Assembly: GCA_021769555.1 (NCBI GenBank)
Contig: JAETSR010000014.1
Location: 1-61,652, forward strand
DNA: 61,652 nucleotides
From: Clostridiaceae bacterium
Lineage (GTDB): Bacteria; Bacillota; Clostridia; Oscillospirales; Acutalibacteraceae
Direction of reading: 5' to 3'
A program made the translations under genes and the position numbers. The notes under the pieces are model-generated. The model was not told where the DNA came from. It made no database searches and saw nothing but the letters and a program-made list of their open reading frames with translations. Below are positions 32,706 to 40,886 of the stretch, piece by piece (position 1 is the stretch's first letter; every line of letters begins with the position of its first letter).

Positions 32706-33254
32706 TTAGCCCTTAGCGCCCTTACCGGCCTTGCCTTCCTTATGGCGGACATACTCGCCCTGATAGCGGATGCCCTTGCCCTTATAGGGCTCCGGCGGAC
32801 GCTTCTCCCGCACCTCGGCGGCAAACTGGCCCACCTTCTGCTTGTCAATGCCGGAGATGACGATGGTGTTCTGGTTTGGAGCCTCTATCTTGATGTCCTC
32901 GTTCTCGCTGACCACCACCTGATGGGAATAGCCCAGGTTCATCACCAGGTCCTTGCCCTGCTTCTGCACACGGTAGCCAACGCCCTGGACCTCAAGGGTC
33001 TTGGAGAAGCCCTCTGTGACGCCCACCACCATATTGTTGATAAGCGTGCGGGTAAGGCCGTGCAGAGAGCGGTTTTCCTTCTGGTCGTCAGGACGGGTCA
33101 CAATGACCTCCGCGCCCTCCTGAGCTATGGCCATCTTAGGGTTGAAGCTCTGGGTGAGAGTACCCTTCGGGCCCTTTACCGTAACTTCGCTGCCGTTGAT
33201 TTTCACCTCAACGCCCGCGGGAATATTTATGGGTTTTCTTCCAATTCTCGACAT
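32706..33254 (-). CDS. rplF: Large-subunit ribosomal protein uL6
   Basis: Ribosomal protein L6 (182 aa) with two similar alpha/beta domains, near the GTPase-associated region. It begins MSRIGRKPINIPAGVEV and has the signature PEPYKGKGIRYQGEYVRHKEGKAGK (key residues PEPYKGKGIRY). It precedes rplR. Confidence 0.98.
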   Translation of the reverse strand: MSRIGRKPINIPAGVEVKINGSEVTVKGPKGTLTQSFNPKMAIAQEGAEVIVTRPDDQKENRSLHGLTRTLINNMVVGVTEGFSKTLEVQGVGYRVQKQGKDLVMNLGYSHQVVVSENEDIKIEAPNQNTIVISGIDKQKVGQFAAEVREKRPPEPYKGKGIRYQGEYVRHKEGKAGKGAKG

Positions 33255-33273
33255 ACTCGACGCACCCCCTTTT

Positions 33274-33672
33274 TTACCAAATGAACGCCAGCACTTCGCC
33301 GCCGACGTTTTCCTGCCTTGCGGCCCTGTCAGTCATAATGCCCTTGGAGGTGGAAACTATCGCCACGCCCAGGCCCTTCATGACCTTCGGCAGCTCTTCG
33401 GCTCCGGAGTAGATGCGAAGGCCGGGCTTTGAGACCCTCTTGAGGCCCTTGATGACCGGCTGACGCCCCTCGGCATACTTCAGGGAAATGGTTATCATCC
33501 CCTGCCTGCCGTCCTCCCTGACGGAATAGTGCCGCACATAGCCCTCGTCCACCAGAATCTGGCAGATGGCCTTCTTCATGTTGCTGGCGGGCACTTCCAC
33601 TGTATCATGCTTTGCGGCCTGGGCGTTTCTTATGCGCGTGAGCAGGTCCGCGATGGTATCTGTAACTTGCAT
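33274..33672 (-). CDS. rpsH: Small-subunit ribosomal protein uS8
   Basis: Ribosomal protein S8 (132 aa), a core 16S rRNA binder that in E. coli also represses the spc operon. The start [20 protein letters not shown] and the ending [26 protein letters not shown] (key residues STSxGxMTDxxAR) are diagnostic. Confidence 0.98.
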   Translation of the reverse strand: MQVTDTIADLLTRIRNAQAAKHDTVEVPASNMKKAICQILVDEGYVRHYSVREDGRQGMITISLKYAEGRQPVIKGLKRVSKPGLRIYSGAEELPKVMKGLGVAIVSTSKGIMTDRAARQENVGGEVLAFIW

Positions 33673-33693
33673 GAACTTTTCCTCCTTCCTGTA

Positions 33694-33879
33694 TTACCAG
33701 CTTGCCTTCTTCACGCCGGGAATCTCGCCCTTATAGGCAAGCTCCCGAAAGCAGATGCGGCAGATGCCGTACTTGCGAAGGTAAGCGTGGGGCCGGCCGC
33801 ATATCTTGCACCGGTTATACTGGCGGGTGGAAAACTTCGCGGGCCTTTGCTGCTTTATCTTCATGGATGTCTTTGCCAC
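33694..33879 (-). CDS. rpsZ: Small-subunit ribosomal protein uS14, zinc form
   Basis: The short, zinc-binding type Z form of S14 (61 aa) with two CxxC pairs (CKIC and CRIC) around [10 protein letters not shown], and the ending [13 protein letters not shown]. It lies between rplE and rpsH. Some bacteria carry a second, zinc-independent S14 elsewhere; none is in this window. Confidence 0.97.
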   Translation of the reverse strand: MAKTSMKIKQQRPAKFSTRQYNRCKICGRPHAYLRKYGICRICFRELAYKGEIPGVKKASW

Positions 33880-33894
33880 AAAATGTCCCTCCCT

Positions 33895-34437
33895 TTATCT
33901 TGTGAACGGGGCGCCCATAAGGGTCAGGAACTCCCGGGCTTCCTCGTCGGTGTGTGCTGTGGTCACGAAGCAGATGTCCATGCCCCGAACCTTGTCAATC
34001 TTGTCATAGTCTATCTCGGGGAAGATAAGCTGCTCGCGAATGCCCATATTGTAGTTGCCCCTGCCGTCGAAGGAGTTGGGGTTTATGCCCCTGAAGTCCC
34101 TGACGCGGGGGAGGGCCACGTTGAATAGCCTGTCAAGAAACTCGTACATCCGCTCGCCCCGAAGGGTCACCTTCACGCCGATGGGCATGCCCTCGCGCAG
34201 CTTAAAGTTCGCGACGCTCTTCTTGGCCTTGCACACAACGGGCTTCTGGCCGGTTATCTTCATCAGGTCCCCGGAGATGGCGTCTATGGCCTTGGCGTTC
34301 TCCTTGGCCTCGCCCGCGCCCACGTTGATGACTATCTTCTCAAGCTTCGGTATCTGCATAACGGACTTGTAGCCGAACTTCTTCATCAGCTGGGGGGCTA
34401 TCTCCGCCTTATATATCTCTTTTAGTCTGGCTGCCAT
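33895..34437 (-). CDS. rplE: Large-subunit ribosomal protein uL5
   Basis: Ribosomal protein L5 (180 aa), a 5S rRNA and P-site tRNA contact. Characteristic segments are [35 protein letters not shown] ([11 protein letters not shown]...TLRG) and [26 protein letters not shown] (key residues LPRxRDFRG). Confidence 0.98.
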   Translation of the reverse strand: MAARLKEIYKAEIAPQLMKKFGYKSVMQIPKLEKIVINVGAGEAKENAKAIDAISGDLMKITGQKPVVCKAKKSVANFKLREGMPIGVKVTLRGERMYEFLDRLFNVALPRVRDFRGINPNSFDGRGNYNMGIREQLIFPEIDYDKIDKVRGMDICFVTTAHTDEEAREFLTLMGAPFTR

Positions 34438-34455
34438 ATTCTTCGTCTTCCTCCC

Positions 34456-34773
34456 TTACAGCGACTCGCCGCATTTTTTGCAAATGCGCTCTTTGGTGCC
34501 GTCCGCGAGGACCTTATGGCCCACGCGGGTGGGCTTGCCGCAGCGGGGGCAGACCACCTGCACCTTGCAGGCGTAAATGGCGCTCTCGGCCTTGATGATG
34601 CCGCCGGGCTCGCCCATCCTGCGGGGCTTCACGTGCTTCTGCACGAAGTTGGCGTTCTCAACGATGACCTTGCCCTCCTTGGGGCTCACCTGCATGACCT
34701 TGCCCTTCTTGCCGCGGTCGCGCCCGCTGATTATCATAACGGTGTCGCCGGTCTTTACGTGTACTTTATTCAT
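34456..34773 (-). CDS. rplX: Large-subunit ribosomal protein uL24
   Basis: Ribosomal protein L24 (105 aa), an assembly initiator of the 50S subunit. The KOW domain is at the N-terminus ([23 protein letters not shown]). The C-terminal part has two cysteine pairs ([10 protein letters not shown] and ICKKCGESL) forming a zinc-ribbon-like tail found in many bacterial L24 proteins. Confidence 0.98.
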   Translation of the reverse strand: MNKVHVKTGDTVMIISGRDRGKKGKVMQVSPKEGKVIVENANFVQKHVKPRRMGEPGGIIKAESAIYACKVQVVCPRCGKPTRVGHKVLADGTKERICKKCGESL

Positions 34774-34788
34774 ATCGGTACACCTCCA

Positions 34789-35157
34789 TCAAAGCACTTC
34801 CGGGGCCAGCGACAGGATTTTCATATATTCCTTGTCGCGAAGCTCCCTCGCCACGGGCCCGAAGATGCGGGTGCCCCTGGGGTTTTTGTCGTCACGGATG
34901 ATGACAGCGGCGTTCTCATCGAAGCGGATATAGGTGCCGTCGTCCCGGCGCACGCCCGAGGCTGACCGGACGATAACAGCCTTCACCACATCGCCCTTCT
35001 TCACCACGCCGCCGGGCGCCGCCTTCTTTACAGAGGCCACCACCACGTCGCCGATATTGGCATACCTCCTGCCGGTGCCGCCAAGCACCCGGATGCACAT
35101 AAGCTCCTTGGCACCCGTGTTGTCGGCAACCTTGAGGTAAGACTGCTGTTGAATCAC
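34789..35157 (-). CDS. rplN: Large-subunit ribosomal protein uL14
   Basis: Ribosomal protein L14 (122 aa), part of the intersubunit bridge and the RsfS silencing-factor site. It begins [22 protein letters not shown] and contains [15 protein letters not shown] and [14 protein letters not shown], all typical. Confidence 0.98.
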   Translation of the reverse strand: MIQQQSYLKVADNTGAKELMCIRVLGGTGRRYANIGDVVVASVKKAAPGGVVKKGDVVKAVIVRSASGVRRDDGTYIRFDENAAVIIRDDKNPRGTRIFGPVARELRDKEYMKILSLAPEVL

Positions 35158-35202
35158 AGTTTGTTCCTCCTTTTACTGGCACGGTAAGCTGTAGGGTCCA
35201 GC

Positions 35203-35460
35203 TTACTTAGCCTTCTCGATGATTTCCACCAGCCGCCATCTCTTGTCCTTGGAAATGGGCCTGGTCTCCATGATGCGCACGCGGTCGCCCACACTGCAGG
35301 CGTTCTCCTCGTCGTGGGCCTTGCGCTTCACGGTGCGCTTGATTATCTTGCCGTACATGGGGTGCTTCACGCTGTCCTGGATAGCAACCACCACTGTCTT
35401 ATCCATTTTATTGCTGACCACGCGGCCTACCGCGGTCTTTCTCAGCTTTCTTTCGCTCAC
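35203..35460 (-). CDS. rpsQ: Small-subunit ribosomal protein uS17
   Basis: Ribosomal protein S17 (85 aa), an OB-fold 16S rRNA binder. Diagnostic parts are [21 protein letters not shown] and [20 protein letters not shown]. Standard position between rpmC and rplN. Confidence 0.98.
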   Translation of the reverse strand: MSERKLRKTAVGRVVSNKMDKTVVVAIQDSVKHPMYGKIIKRTVKRKAHDEENACSVGDRVRIMETRPISKDKRWRLVEIIEKAK

Positions 35461-35480
35461 TTCATTATCCTCCCTTCCCG

Positions 35481-35684
35481 TTAGGCGTTCCCGGCGTGCA
35501 GTTCATTCTCCCGTATGACGGTCTTGACACGGGCGATGTCCTTTTTCACAGCCTTGATACGCATGGGGTTGTCGAGCTGATTGATAGCGAGCTGGAAACG
35601 CAGGTTGAAAAGCTCCGCCTTCAGGTCGGAAAGCTTCGCATTCAGCTCGTCGGCCGTCAATTCTCTGATGTCTGAAGCCTTCAT
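35481..35684 (-). CDS. rpmC: Large-subunit ribosomal protein uL29
   Basis: Ribosomal protein L29 (67 aa) near the peptide exit tunnel, a docking site for trigger factor and SRP. It begins [14 protein letters not shown] and has [20 protein letters not shown] longer frame starts at 35720 inside rplP, but the ATG at 35684 overlaps the rplP stop (ATGA) and fits the family. Confidence 0.97.
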   Translation of the reverse strand: MKASDIRELTADELNAKLSDLKAELFNLRFQLAINQLDNPMRIKAVKKDIARVKTVIRENELHAGNA

Positions 35685-36103
35685 GACTGCGCCTCCGTTT
35701 CTTTCATTACGAATTTGCACTTGATGGGGAGCTTGGCGGCGGCAAGCCTCAGGGCCTCCCTGGCGGTGGCCTCGGGCACCTCGCCCAGCTCGAACATCAC
35801 CCTGCCGGGTTTCACAACTGCAACCCAGTACTCGGGCGAGCCTTTACCGGAGCCCATTCGGGTCTCGGCGGGCTTCTGAGTTACCGGCTTATCCGGGAAA
35901 ATCTTTATCCAGACCTTTCCGAAACGCTTGCAGTAACGGGTCATGGCCACACGGGCGGCCTCTATCTGGTTAGAGGTTATCCAGGCCGGCTCCAGCGCCT
36001 GCAGGCCGAACTGGCCGTAGGTCACCTTATTGCCGCGCATGGCCTTGCCCTTCATGCGGCCTCTCTGCACTCTGCGGTATTTCACGCGCTTGGGCATCAG
36101 CAT
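35681..36103 (-). CDS. rplP: Large-subunit ribosomal protein uL16
   Basis: Ribosomal protein L16 (140 aa), which helps position A-site tRNA. It begins [19 protein letters not shown], like the Firmicutes consensus, and has [20 protein letters not shown] in the middle (key residues [12 protein letters not shown]). The start follows directly after the rpsC stop. Confidence 0.98.
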   Translation of the reverse strand: MLMPKRVKYRRVQRGRMKGKAMRGNKVTYGQFGLQALEPAWITSNQIEAARVAMTRYCKRFGKVWIKIFPDKPVTQKPAETRMGSGKGSPEYWVAVVKPGRVMFELGEVPEATAREALRLAAAKLPIKCKFVMKETEAQS

Positions 36104-36868
36104 TTACCTGCGCCCCCCTTCCCTGTTGTCTCTTCTCGGGCCCCGGTCGTTACGGTCGCCCCTGGGCCTGCGGTCGTCCCTGCGGGGACGGTCGCTGCGG
36201 TCTCCCCTGGGAGCGCGCTCAGAGCGGCTCTCCCGGTTGTCGTTTAAGACCTCGCCCTTATACAGCCACACCTTCACGCCTATGCGCCCATAGGTGGTGG
36301 CGGCCTCAGCAAAGCCGTAGTCGATGTCGGCCCTCAGGGTCTGCAGCGGGATAGTGCCGTCGTGGTACTCCTCGCTCCTTGCAATCTCGGCGCCGCCGAG
36401 ACGCCCGGAGACCTTTGTCTTAATGCCCTTGGCCCCCAGCCTCATGCTCCTGCCGATACAGCCCTTCATGGCCCGGCGGAAGCTTATGCGGCGCTCCAGC
36501 TGGGAGGCGATGTTCTCCGCCACAAGCTGTGCGTTCAAATCAGGCTGGCGCACCTCCACGATGTTTATCACCACGGGCTTGTGGAGCATGGACTCGCACT
36601 GCTGGCGAAGCTTCTCTATCTCCGTGCCGCCCTTGCCTATCACCATGCCGGGCTTGGCGCAGTGGATATGAATACGCACCTTTGAGGCGTCGCGCTCAAT
36701 CTCAATCTTCGGAATGCCCGCCTGGTACAGCTGCTTTTTAAGGGTCTTTCTCAGGTTATAGTCCTCCACCAGGGTGTCGCCGAAGACGCTGTCTTTTGCG
36801 AACCACCGGGAGTCCCAGTCCTTTATAACACCCACGCGAAGGCCGTGGGGATTGACTTTCTGTCCCAT
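36104..36868 (-). CDS. rpsC: Small-subunit ribosomal protein uS3 with Arg/Asp-rich tail
   Basis: Ribosomal protein S3 (254 aa), part of the mRNA entry channel and its helicase. The N-terminal KH domain has [13 protein letters not shown] and the C-terminal domain [22 protein letters not shown] (key residues GAxGxKxxxSGRLxGAxxAR). After the normal end near residue 212 there is a low-complexity extension of about 40 residues built from repeated RGDR, RPRRDD and RGPRRD units. Tails of this kind occur in some Clostridia and probably bind RNA. Confidence 0.97.
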   Translation of the reverse strand: MGQKVNPHGLRVGVIKDWDSRWFAKDSVFGDTLVEDYNLRKTLKKQLYQAGIPKIEIERDASKVRIHIHCAKPGMVIGKGGTEIEKLRQQCESMLHKPVVINIVEVRQPDLNAQLVAENIASQLERRISFRRAMKGCIGRSMRLGAKGIKTKVSGRLGGAEIARSEEYHDGTIPLQTLRADIDYGFAEAATTYGRIGVKVWLYKGEVLNDNRESRSERAPRGDRSDRPRRDDRRPRGDRNDRGPRRDNREGGRR

Positions 36869-36879
36869 AATGTCCCTCC

Positions 36880-37215
36880 TTACTCTTTCTCGGCCACAAC
36901 GATGGTGATGTGGCTGGTCCGCTTGTTGATACGCACCGCCCGGCCCTTAGACTGAGGACGAATCCTCTTGAGGATAGGCCCGGGGGTCACGAAGCACTTG
37001 GAGACATACAGGCTCCCCTTGTCCATCTGGAAGTTGTTCTCCGCGTTGGAAACAGCGGACTGCAAGAGCTTGCCCAAATCCTCGCACGCGGCCTTGGGGG
37101 TGTTCTCCAATATGGCCGCGGCCAGGTCCACGGGCTTATTGCGTATAAGGTCCAGCACCAGGCCCACCTTGCGGGGAGAGATGCGGGTATAGTTCAGGGT
37201 TGCTTTCGCTTCCAT
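36880..37215 (-). CDS. rplV: Large-subunit ribosomal protein uL22
   Basis: Ribosomal protein L22 (111 aa), whose hairpin lines the exit tunnel. It begins [20 protein letters not shown] and ends [24 protein letters not shown] at 37224 is in frame but directly abuts the AGGAGA site; the ATG at 37215, 10 nt downstream of it, is chosen. Confidence 0.96.
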   Translation of the reverse strand: MEAKATLNYTRISPRKVGLVLDLIRNKPVDLAAAILENTPKAACEDLGKLLQSAVSNAENNFQMDKGSLYVSKCFVTPGPILKRIRPQSKGRAVRINKRTSHITIVVAEKE

Positions 37216-37235
37216 TTTTTGCACTCTCCTTTCGC

Positions 37236-37508
37236 TTATTTGCCGGTCTTAGAGCCGGTGTGGCCCTTAAAGGTCCTCGTGGGGGCGAACTCGCCCAGCT
37301 TGTGTCCTACCATGTCCTCGGTAACGTATACCGGCACATGCTTGCGGCCGTCGTGCACCGCAATGGTGTGGCCGACGAAATCCGGGAATATCATGGAAGC
37401 CCTGCTCCAGGTCTTCACAATCTTCTTCTCCCCGGCCTCGTTCATAGCCTGGATCCTTTTCAGCAGCACGGGCTGTACAAAAGGTCCCTTTTTAAGACTT
37501 CTGCTCAT
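37236..37508 (-). CDS. rpsS: Small-subunit ribosomal protein uS19
   Basis: Ribosomal protein S19 (90 aa) at the top of the 30S head. It begins [19 protein letters not shown] and contains [21 protein letters not shown] and [16 protein letters not shown] (key residues GHKLGEFxPTR). Confidence 0.98.
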   Translation of the reverse strand: MSRSLKKGPFVQPVLLKRIQAMNEAGEKKIVKTWSRASMIFPDFVGHTIAVHDGRKHVPVYVTEDMVGHKLGEFAPTRTFKGHTGSKTGK

Positions 37509-37532
37509 TCTCGTTATGCTCCTTTCCCGTGC

Positions 37533-38366
37533 TTACTTGCCGTTTCTGCGCCGGACAATGAACTTGTCGCTGCTCTTATGGTGCTTTCTGGTCTTATAGC
37601 CCAGCGCCGGCTTGCCCCAGGGGGTCACAGGCCCGGGACGGCCCACAGGGCTCTTGCCCTCGCCGCCGCCGTGGGGGTGGTCGTTGGGGTTCATGACCGA
37701 GCCGCGCACCGTCGGGCGCCAGCCCATATGGCGCTTTCTTCCGGCCTTGCCTATCTTCACGTTCTCGTGGTCGATGTTTGAAACCTGGCCGATGGAGGCC
37801 ATGCAGCTGTCGGGCACGTTGCGAAGCTCCCCGGAGGGCAGCCTCAGAAGGGCCATGCCGTTCTCCTTTGCCATCAGCTGGGCCATAATGCCCGCGGCCC
37901 TTGCAAGCTGGGCCCCCTTGCCGGGGTACAGCTCCACGTTGTGGATGAAGGTGCCGGTGGGGATGTTCTTAAGGGGCAGGGCGTTGCCGGGCTTGATGTC
38001 AGCCTCGGCCCCGGAGACAATCTTGTCCCCTACCTTAATGCCGTGGGGGGCTATGATATAGCTCTTCTCCCCGTCCTCGTACTGGACGAGGGCTATGAAC
38101 GCCGAGCGGTTGGGGTCGTACTCGATGGTCTGCACCTCAGCCGCCATATCGTGCTTCTGGCGCTTGAAATCGATTATGCGGTACTTCTTGCGGTTCGCGC
38201 CGCCTCTGTGACGGACAGTTATTCTGCCGTAGCTGTTGCGGCCGGACTTGTTCCCAAGAGGAGCTAAAAGGCTCTTCTCCGGGCCGCCCTTAGAGAGGAC
38301 GGTGTAGTCCGTGACGGACATGTTCCGGCGCGCCGCGGTAGTCGGCTTATAATTCTTTATTGCCAT
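37533..38366 (-). CDS. rplB: Large-subunit ribosomal protein uL2
   Basis: Ribosomal protein L2 (277 aa), essential for subunit association and near the peptidyl transferase centre. Diagnostic parts are [22 protein letters not shown] in pieces, and the C-terminal [20 protein letters not shown] containing the conserved functional histidine. Confidence 0.98.
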   Translation of the reverse strand: MAIKNYKPTTAARRNMSVTDYTVLSKGGPEKSLLAPLGNKSGRNSYGRITVRHRGGANRKKYRIIDFKRQKHDMAAEVQTIEYDPNRSAFIALVQYEDGEKSYIIAPHGIKVGDKIVSGAEADIKPGNALPLKNIPTGTFIHNVELYPGKGAQLARAAGIMAQLMAKENGMALLRLPSGELRNVPDSCMASIGQVSNIDHENVKIGKAGRKRHMGWRPTVRGSVMNPNDHPHGGGEGKSPVGRPGPVTPWGKPALGYKTRKHHKSSDKFIVRRRNGK

Positions 38367-38410
38367 GTCTTCTGTTCACTCTCCTAGTCTGAGATACTCT
38401 GTGCCCGGCC

Positions 38411-38701
38411 TTAGACCATGCTCTCGAAGAACTCGATGGTCCTGCTCTCCTCAGTGAGGGTCACCACAGCCTTCTTCCAGCTCCTGGTATAGCCCTCATA
38501 GCGCCCCTGGCGGCGGAGCCTGCCGCGCACGTGGAGGGTGTTGACCTTGCTGACCTTCACTCCGAAGGCGGCCTCCACGGCCCTCTTCACGTCTATCTTG
38601 GTAGCGTCCTTTGCCACCTCGAAGGTGTATTTCTTCTGGGTGTTGCCCGCCATGGTCTTCTCTGTGATGATGGGTCGGATTATGATGTCATGGGCCTCCA
38701 T
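38411..38701 (-). CDS. rplW: Large-subunit ribosomal protein uL23
   Basis: Ribosomal protein L23 (96 aa) at the tunnel exit. It begins [19 protein letters not shown] and has FEVAKDATKIDVKRAVEAAFGVKV in the middle (key residues KxxIKxAVExxFxVKV). The start overlaps the rplD stop (TAATG), so the two are coupled. Confidence 0.98.
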   Translation of the reverse strand: MEAHDIIIRPIITEKTMAGNTQKKYTFEVAKDATKIDVKRAVEAAFGVKVSKVNTLHVRGRLRRQGRYEGYTRSWKKAVVTLTEESRTIEFFESMV

Positions 38702-39324
38702 TACGCGTACACCTCCTCTATCTTCTGCACGGCCCCTTGCACGACGATGAACTTGTCTGCGTTGAGGATGTCGTACACATTCAGGGTATTCACCTGAGCG
38801 GTCTTCACGCCGGGGATGTTCCCCGCGCTTTTGATGACCTTCTCGTCCACGCTGTCCAGCACGATGAGGGCCTTCTTCTCGCTGCCCACGGCCTTGAGCA
38901 TGGCGGCTATCTCCTTGGTCTTAAAGCCTTCAAGGGCTATCCTGTCAATGACTATCATCTCGCCGTCCTGCACCTTGGAGGAGAGGGCGGACTTCATTGC
39001 CAGGCGCCGCACCTTCTTGTTAAGGGTGTAGCTGTAGTCCCTGGGCTTGGGGGCGAAAACTATGCCGCCGTGGGTCCACTGGGGGGCCCTGGTGCTGCCC
39101 TGGCGGGCCCGGCCTGTGCCCTTCTGCCTCCAGGGCTTCCTGCCGCCGCCGGAGACCTCGCTCCTTGTGAGCGCGGACTGGGTGCCCTGGCGCTGGTTTG
39201 CCAGATAGTTCTTCACCATATCGTTCATTACAGGGACGTTGGGCTCAATGCCGAACACGGAGTCATTAAGCTCCTGCCTGCCGACCTCCCTGCCCTGCAT
39301 GTTCAAAACTGCTACTTCAGCCAT
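38701..39324 (-). CDS. rplD: Large-subunit ribosomal protein uL4
   Basis: Ribosomal protein L4 (207 aa). In E. coli it also regulates the S10 operon by acting on its leader. It starts [15 protein letters not shown] and has [23 protein letters not shown] (key residues GGGxKPWxQKGTGxAR), the tunnel loop. The frame is open to 39528 but the ATG at 39324 with GGAGGAAG is canonical. Confidence 0.98.
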   Translation of the reverse strand: MAEVAVLNMQGREVGRQELNDSVFGIEPNVPVMNDMVKNYLANQRQGTQSALTRSEVSGGGRKPWRQKGTGRARQGSTRAPQWTHGGIVFAPKPRDYSYTLNKKVRRLAMKSALSSKVQDGEMIVIDRIALEGFKTKEIAAMLKAVGSEKKALIVLDSVDEKVIKSAGNIPGVKTAQVNTLNVYDILNADKFIVVQGAVQKIEEVYA

Positions 39325-39341
39325 TCTTCTTCCTCCTCCCC

Positions 39342-39974
39342 TTAAGCTTTCACGCTGTCGCGCACGATGACCACGCCGCCGTTGGGGCCGGGTATGGCGC
39401 CCTTGATGGCTATAAGGTTGTTCTCCGCGTCCACCTTGGCGACAGTCAGGTTCTGCACAGTGACGGTCTCGGCGCCCAGGTGTCCTGCCATTTTGAGGCC
39501 TTTCCAGACCCTTGAGGGGGACGAGCACGCGCCGTTGGAGCCGCCGTGCCTGGCGACGGGGCCGGAGCCGTGGCTCTCCTTCAGGCGGTGGAAGTTCCAG
39601 CGCTTGATGACGCCCGCGTAGCCCTTGCCCTTGCTGGTGCCGGTGACATCCACATGCTCGCCGGCCTCAAATGTGTCGGCCTTAATGAGGTCGCCAACAT
39701 TCAGAGCGCTGATGTCCTCGAGCCGAAGCTCCCGAAGGGTCTTCTTGGGGGCGACGTCGCCCTTCTTGAAGTGGCCCGTAAGGGGCTTATTGACCCTCTG
39801 GGGCTTCTGGTCGCCGAAGCCCAGCTGCACCGCGTCGTAGCCGTCGGTCTCCACTGTCTTCTTCTGGGTCACAACACAGGGGCCGGCCTCCACAACGGTC
39901 ACGGGGATTACCTTGCCCTTATCGTCGAAAATCTGTGTCATGCCGACCTTCTTTCCGATGATTCCTTTTTTCAT
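39342..39974 (-). CDS. rplC: Large-subunit ribosomal protein uL3
   Basis: Ribosomal protein L3 (210 aa), an assembly initiator near the peptidyl transferase centre. It begins [20 protein letters not shown] and has [22 protein letters not shown] in the middle (key residues SHGSxxHRxxGSxG). It is preceded by a 119-nt gap with two hairpins. Confidence 0.98.
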   Translation of the reverse strand: MKKGIIGKKVGMTQIFDDKGKVIPVTVVEAGPCVVTQKKTVETDGYDAVQLGFGDQKPQRVNKPLTGHFKKGDVAPKKTLRELRLEDISALNVGDLIKADTFEAGEHVDVTGTSKGKGYAGVIKRWNFHRLKESHGSGPVARHGGSNGACSSPSRVWKGLKMAGHLGAETVTVQNLTVAKVDAENNLIAIKGAIPGPNGGVVIVRDSVKA

Positions 39975-39997
39975 TCTGTCTGCTTCCTTTCTACTCC

Positions 39998-40060
39998 TGG
40001 GGCTTTTTAAACTAAAAGCCCCGCTAGGTTATTGGTCGACAGGCGGGAACGCCTATCGAC
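39998..40060 (-). promoter_or_regulatory. Two hairpins between rpsJ and rplC
   Basis: In transcript order, GTCGATAGGCG pairs with CGCCTGTCGAC around TTCC (40035-40060, one mismatch), and then GGGGCTTTT pairs with AAAAGCCCC nearby (40000-40023). Neither is followed by a T run, so they are unlikely terminators. They could be processing sites or targets of a ribosomal-protein repressor. Confidence 0.55.
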
Positions 40061-40093
40061 ATGACCCTCCGTCTCGGTAGGTCAAAACTGAGC

Positions 40094-40405
40094 TTACAGC
40101 TTAATCTCAATCTCGACGCCGGCGGGGAGCTCCAGGCCCATCATGGCTTCAACAGTCTTGTTGCTGGGCCGGAGGATGTCGATCAGTCTCTTGTGGGTGC
40201 GCATTTCGAACTGCTCGCGGCTGTCCTTGTACTTATGGACGGCCCTGAGGATGGTGACTATCTGCTTCTCCGTGGGCAGGGGCACCGGGCCTGAGACCCT
40301 GGCGCCCGTGCGCTTCGCGGTAGCCACTATCTTCTCCGCGGACTGGTCCACCAGCTGGTGGTCGTACCCCTTGATTCTGATTCTGATTTTTTCCTTGACT
40401 GCCAT
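40094..40405 (-). CDS. rpsJ: Small-subunit ribosomal protein uS10
   Basis: Ribosomal protein S10/NusE (103 aa), which also takes part in transcription antitermination. It begins [20 protein letters not shown] and has [39 protein letters not shown] (key residues GPxPLPT and [11 protein letters not shown]). It is the first gene of the operon; TAGGAGG lies upstream of its ATG. Confidence 0.98.
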   Translation of the reverse strand: MAVKEKIRIRIKGYDHQLVDQSAEKIVATAKRTGARVSGPVPLPTEKQIVTILRAVHKYKDSREQFEMRTHKRLIDILRPSNKTVEAMMGLELPAGVEIEIKL

Positions 40406-40738
40406 TTCTATAACCGCCTCCTAAATCGTTCTTGGGCGTCTTGCTTTTTCCAACACTGCCCCGGGTGTTTCACCACCCGGCATAGAAAAACCGGCAGTCC
40501 GCACCACGCTCAAAAGCGCGGCAGACCCCGGGGACAGAGCCGAAACTCACAGCTTCCTCTGATAAGCGCGCACACGGCCTGCCGGGGGCTGCCCGGCGGT
40601 TCCCACGCTCTCAGATTCCTTCGCCCGGTTTAAAATCGGACATACTCCACGGAAATAACCGGCCTCAGTTTTCAGCTGGGCCGCAACCTCCCGCTTCAAC
40701 GCATATCAGGGCATTAAATGCCCATTTGGCAATCGTAC
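40406..40738 (-). promoter_or_regulatory. Long structured leader of the S10 operon
   Basis: About 330 nt of leader precede rpsJ. It contains, from the 5' side, the palindrome GGGCATT-A-AATGCCC (40709-40723), a GCCGGG/CCCGGC hairpin (40581-40597), a CGCT/AGCG hairpin near 40507-40518, and the strong hairpin CCGGGTG/CACCCGG (40461-40480) about 55 nt before the start codon. No ORF of note is seen. In proteobacteria this leader is the target of L4-mediated control; whether anything similar operates here is unknown. Confidence 0.6.
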
Positions 40739-40744
40739 CTGCTT

Positions 40745-40773
40745 ATATTACCACAAGGTCTGGTATTTTGCAA
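40745..40773 (-). promoter_or_regulatory. Promoter of the S10-spc-alpha operon
   Basis: TTGCAA (40768-40773 on minus), a 17-nt spacer and TAATAT (40745-40750) are followed by the leader. The region upstream (to about 40800) is rich in A and T runs, as in an UP element. Confidence 0.8.
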
Positions 40774-40846
40774 GAGTTTTTTCAAAAAAATTTTACAAAT
40801 TCCCCCCTGGGCCTAAACGGGACCCAAACGTGGCCCAACGGGCAGG

Positions 40847-40875
40847 AGCCCCCGGCAGCTCCGGAGGCTGTTTTT
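40847..40875 (+). terminator. Orphan plus-strand terminator-like hairpin
   Basis: AGCCCCCGG pairs with CCGGAGGCT (40847-40855 with 40861-40869, one G-T pair) and is followed by GTTTTTG on the plus strand. No plus-strand gene lies upstream. It would block antisense transcription into spoIIE, or be a coincidence of a hairpin serving spoIIE on the other strand. Confidence 0.5.
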
Positions 40876-40886
40876 GCCCAAAAATC

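Noticed and set aside
37200-37781. 193-codon plus-strand frame across rpsS and rplB
   Set aside because: Antisense to two ribosomal protein genes and without a Shine-Dalgarno.
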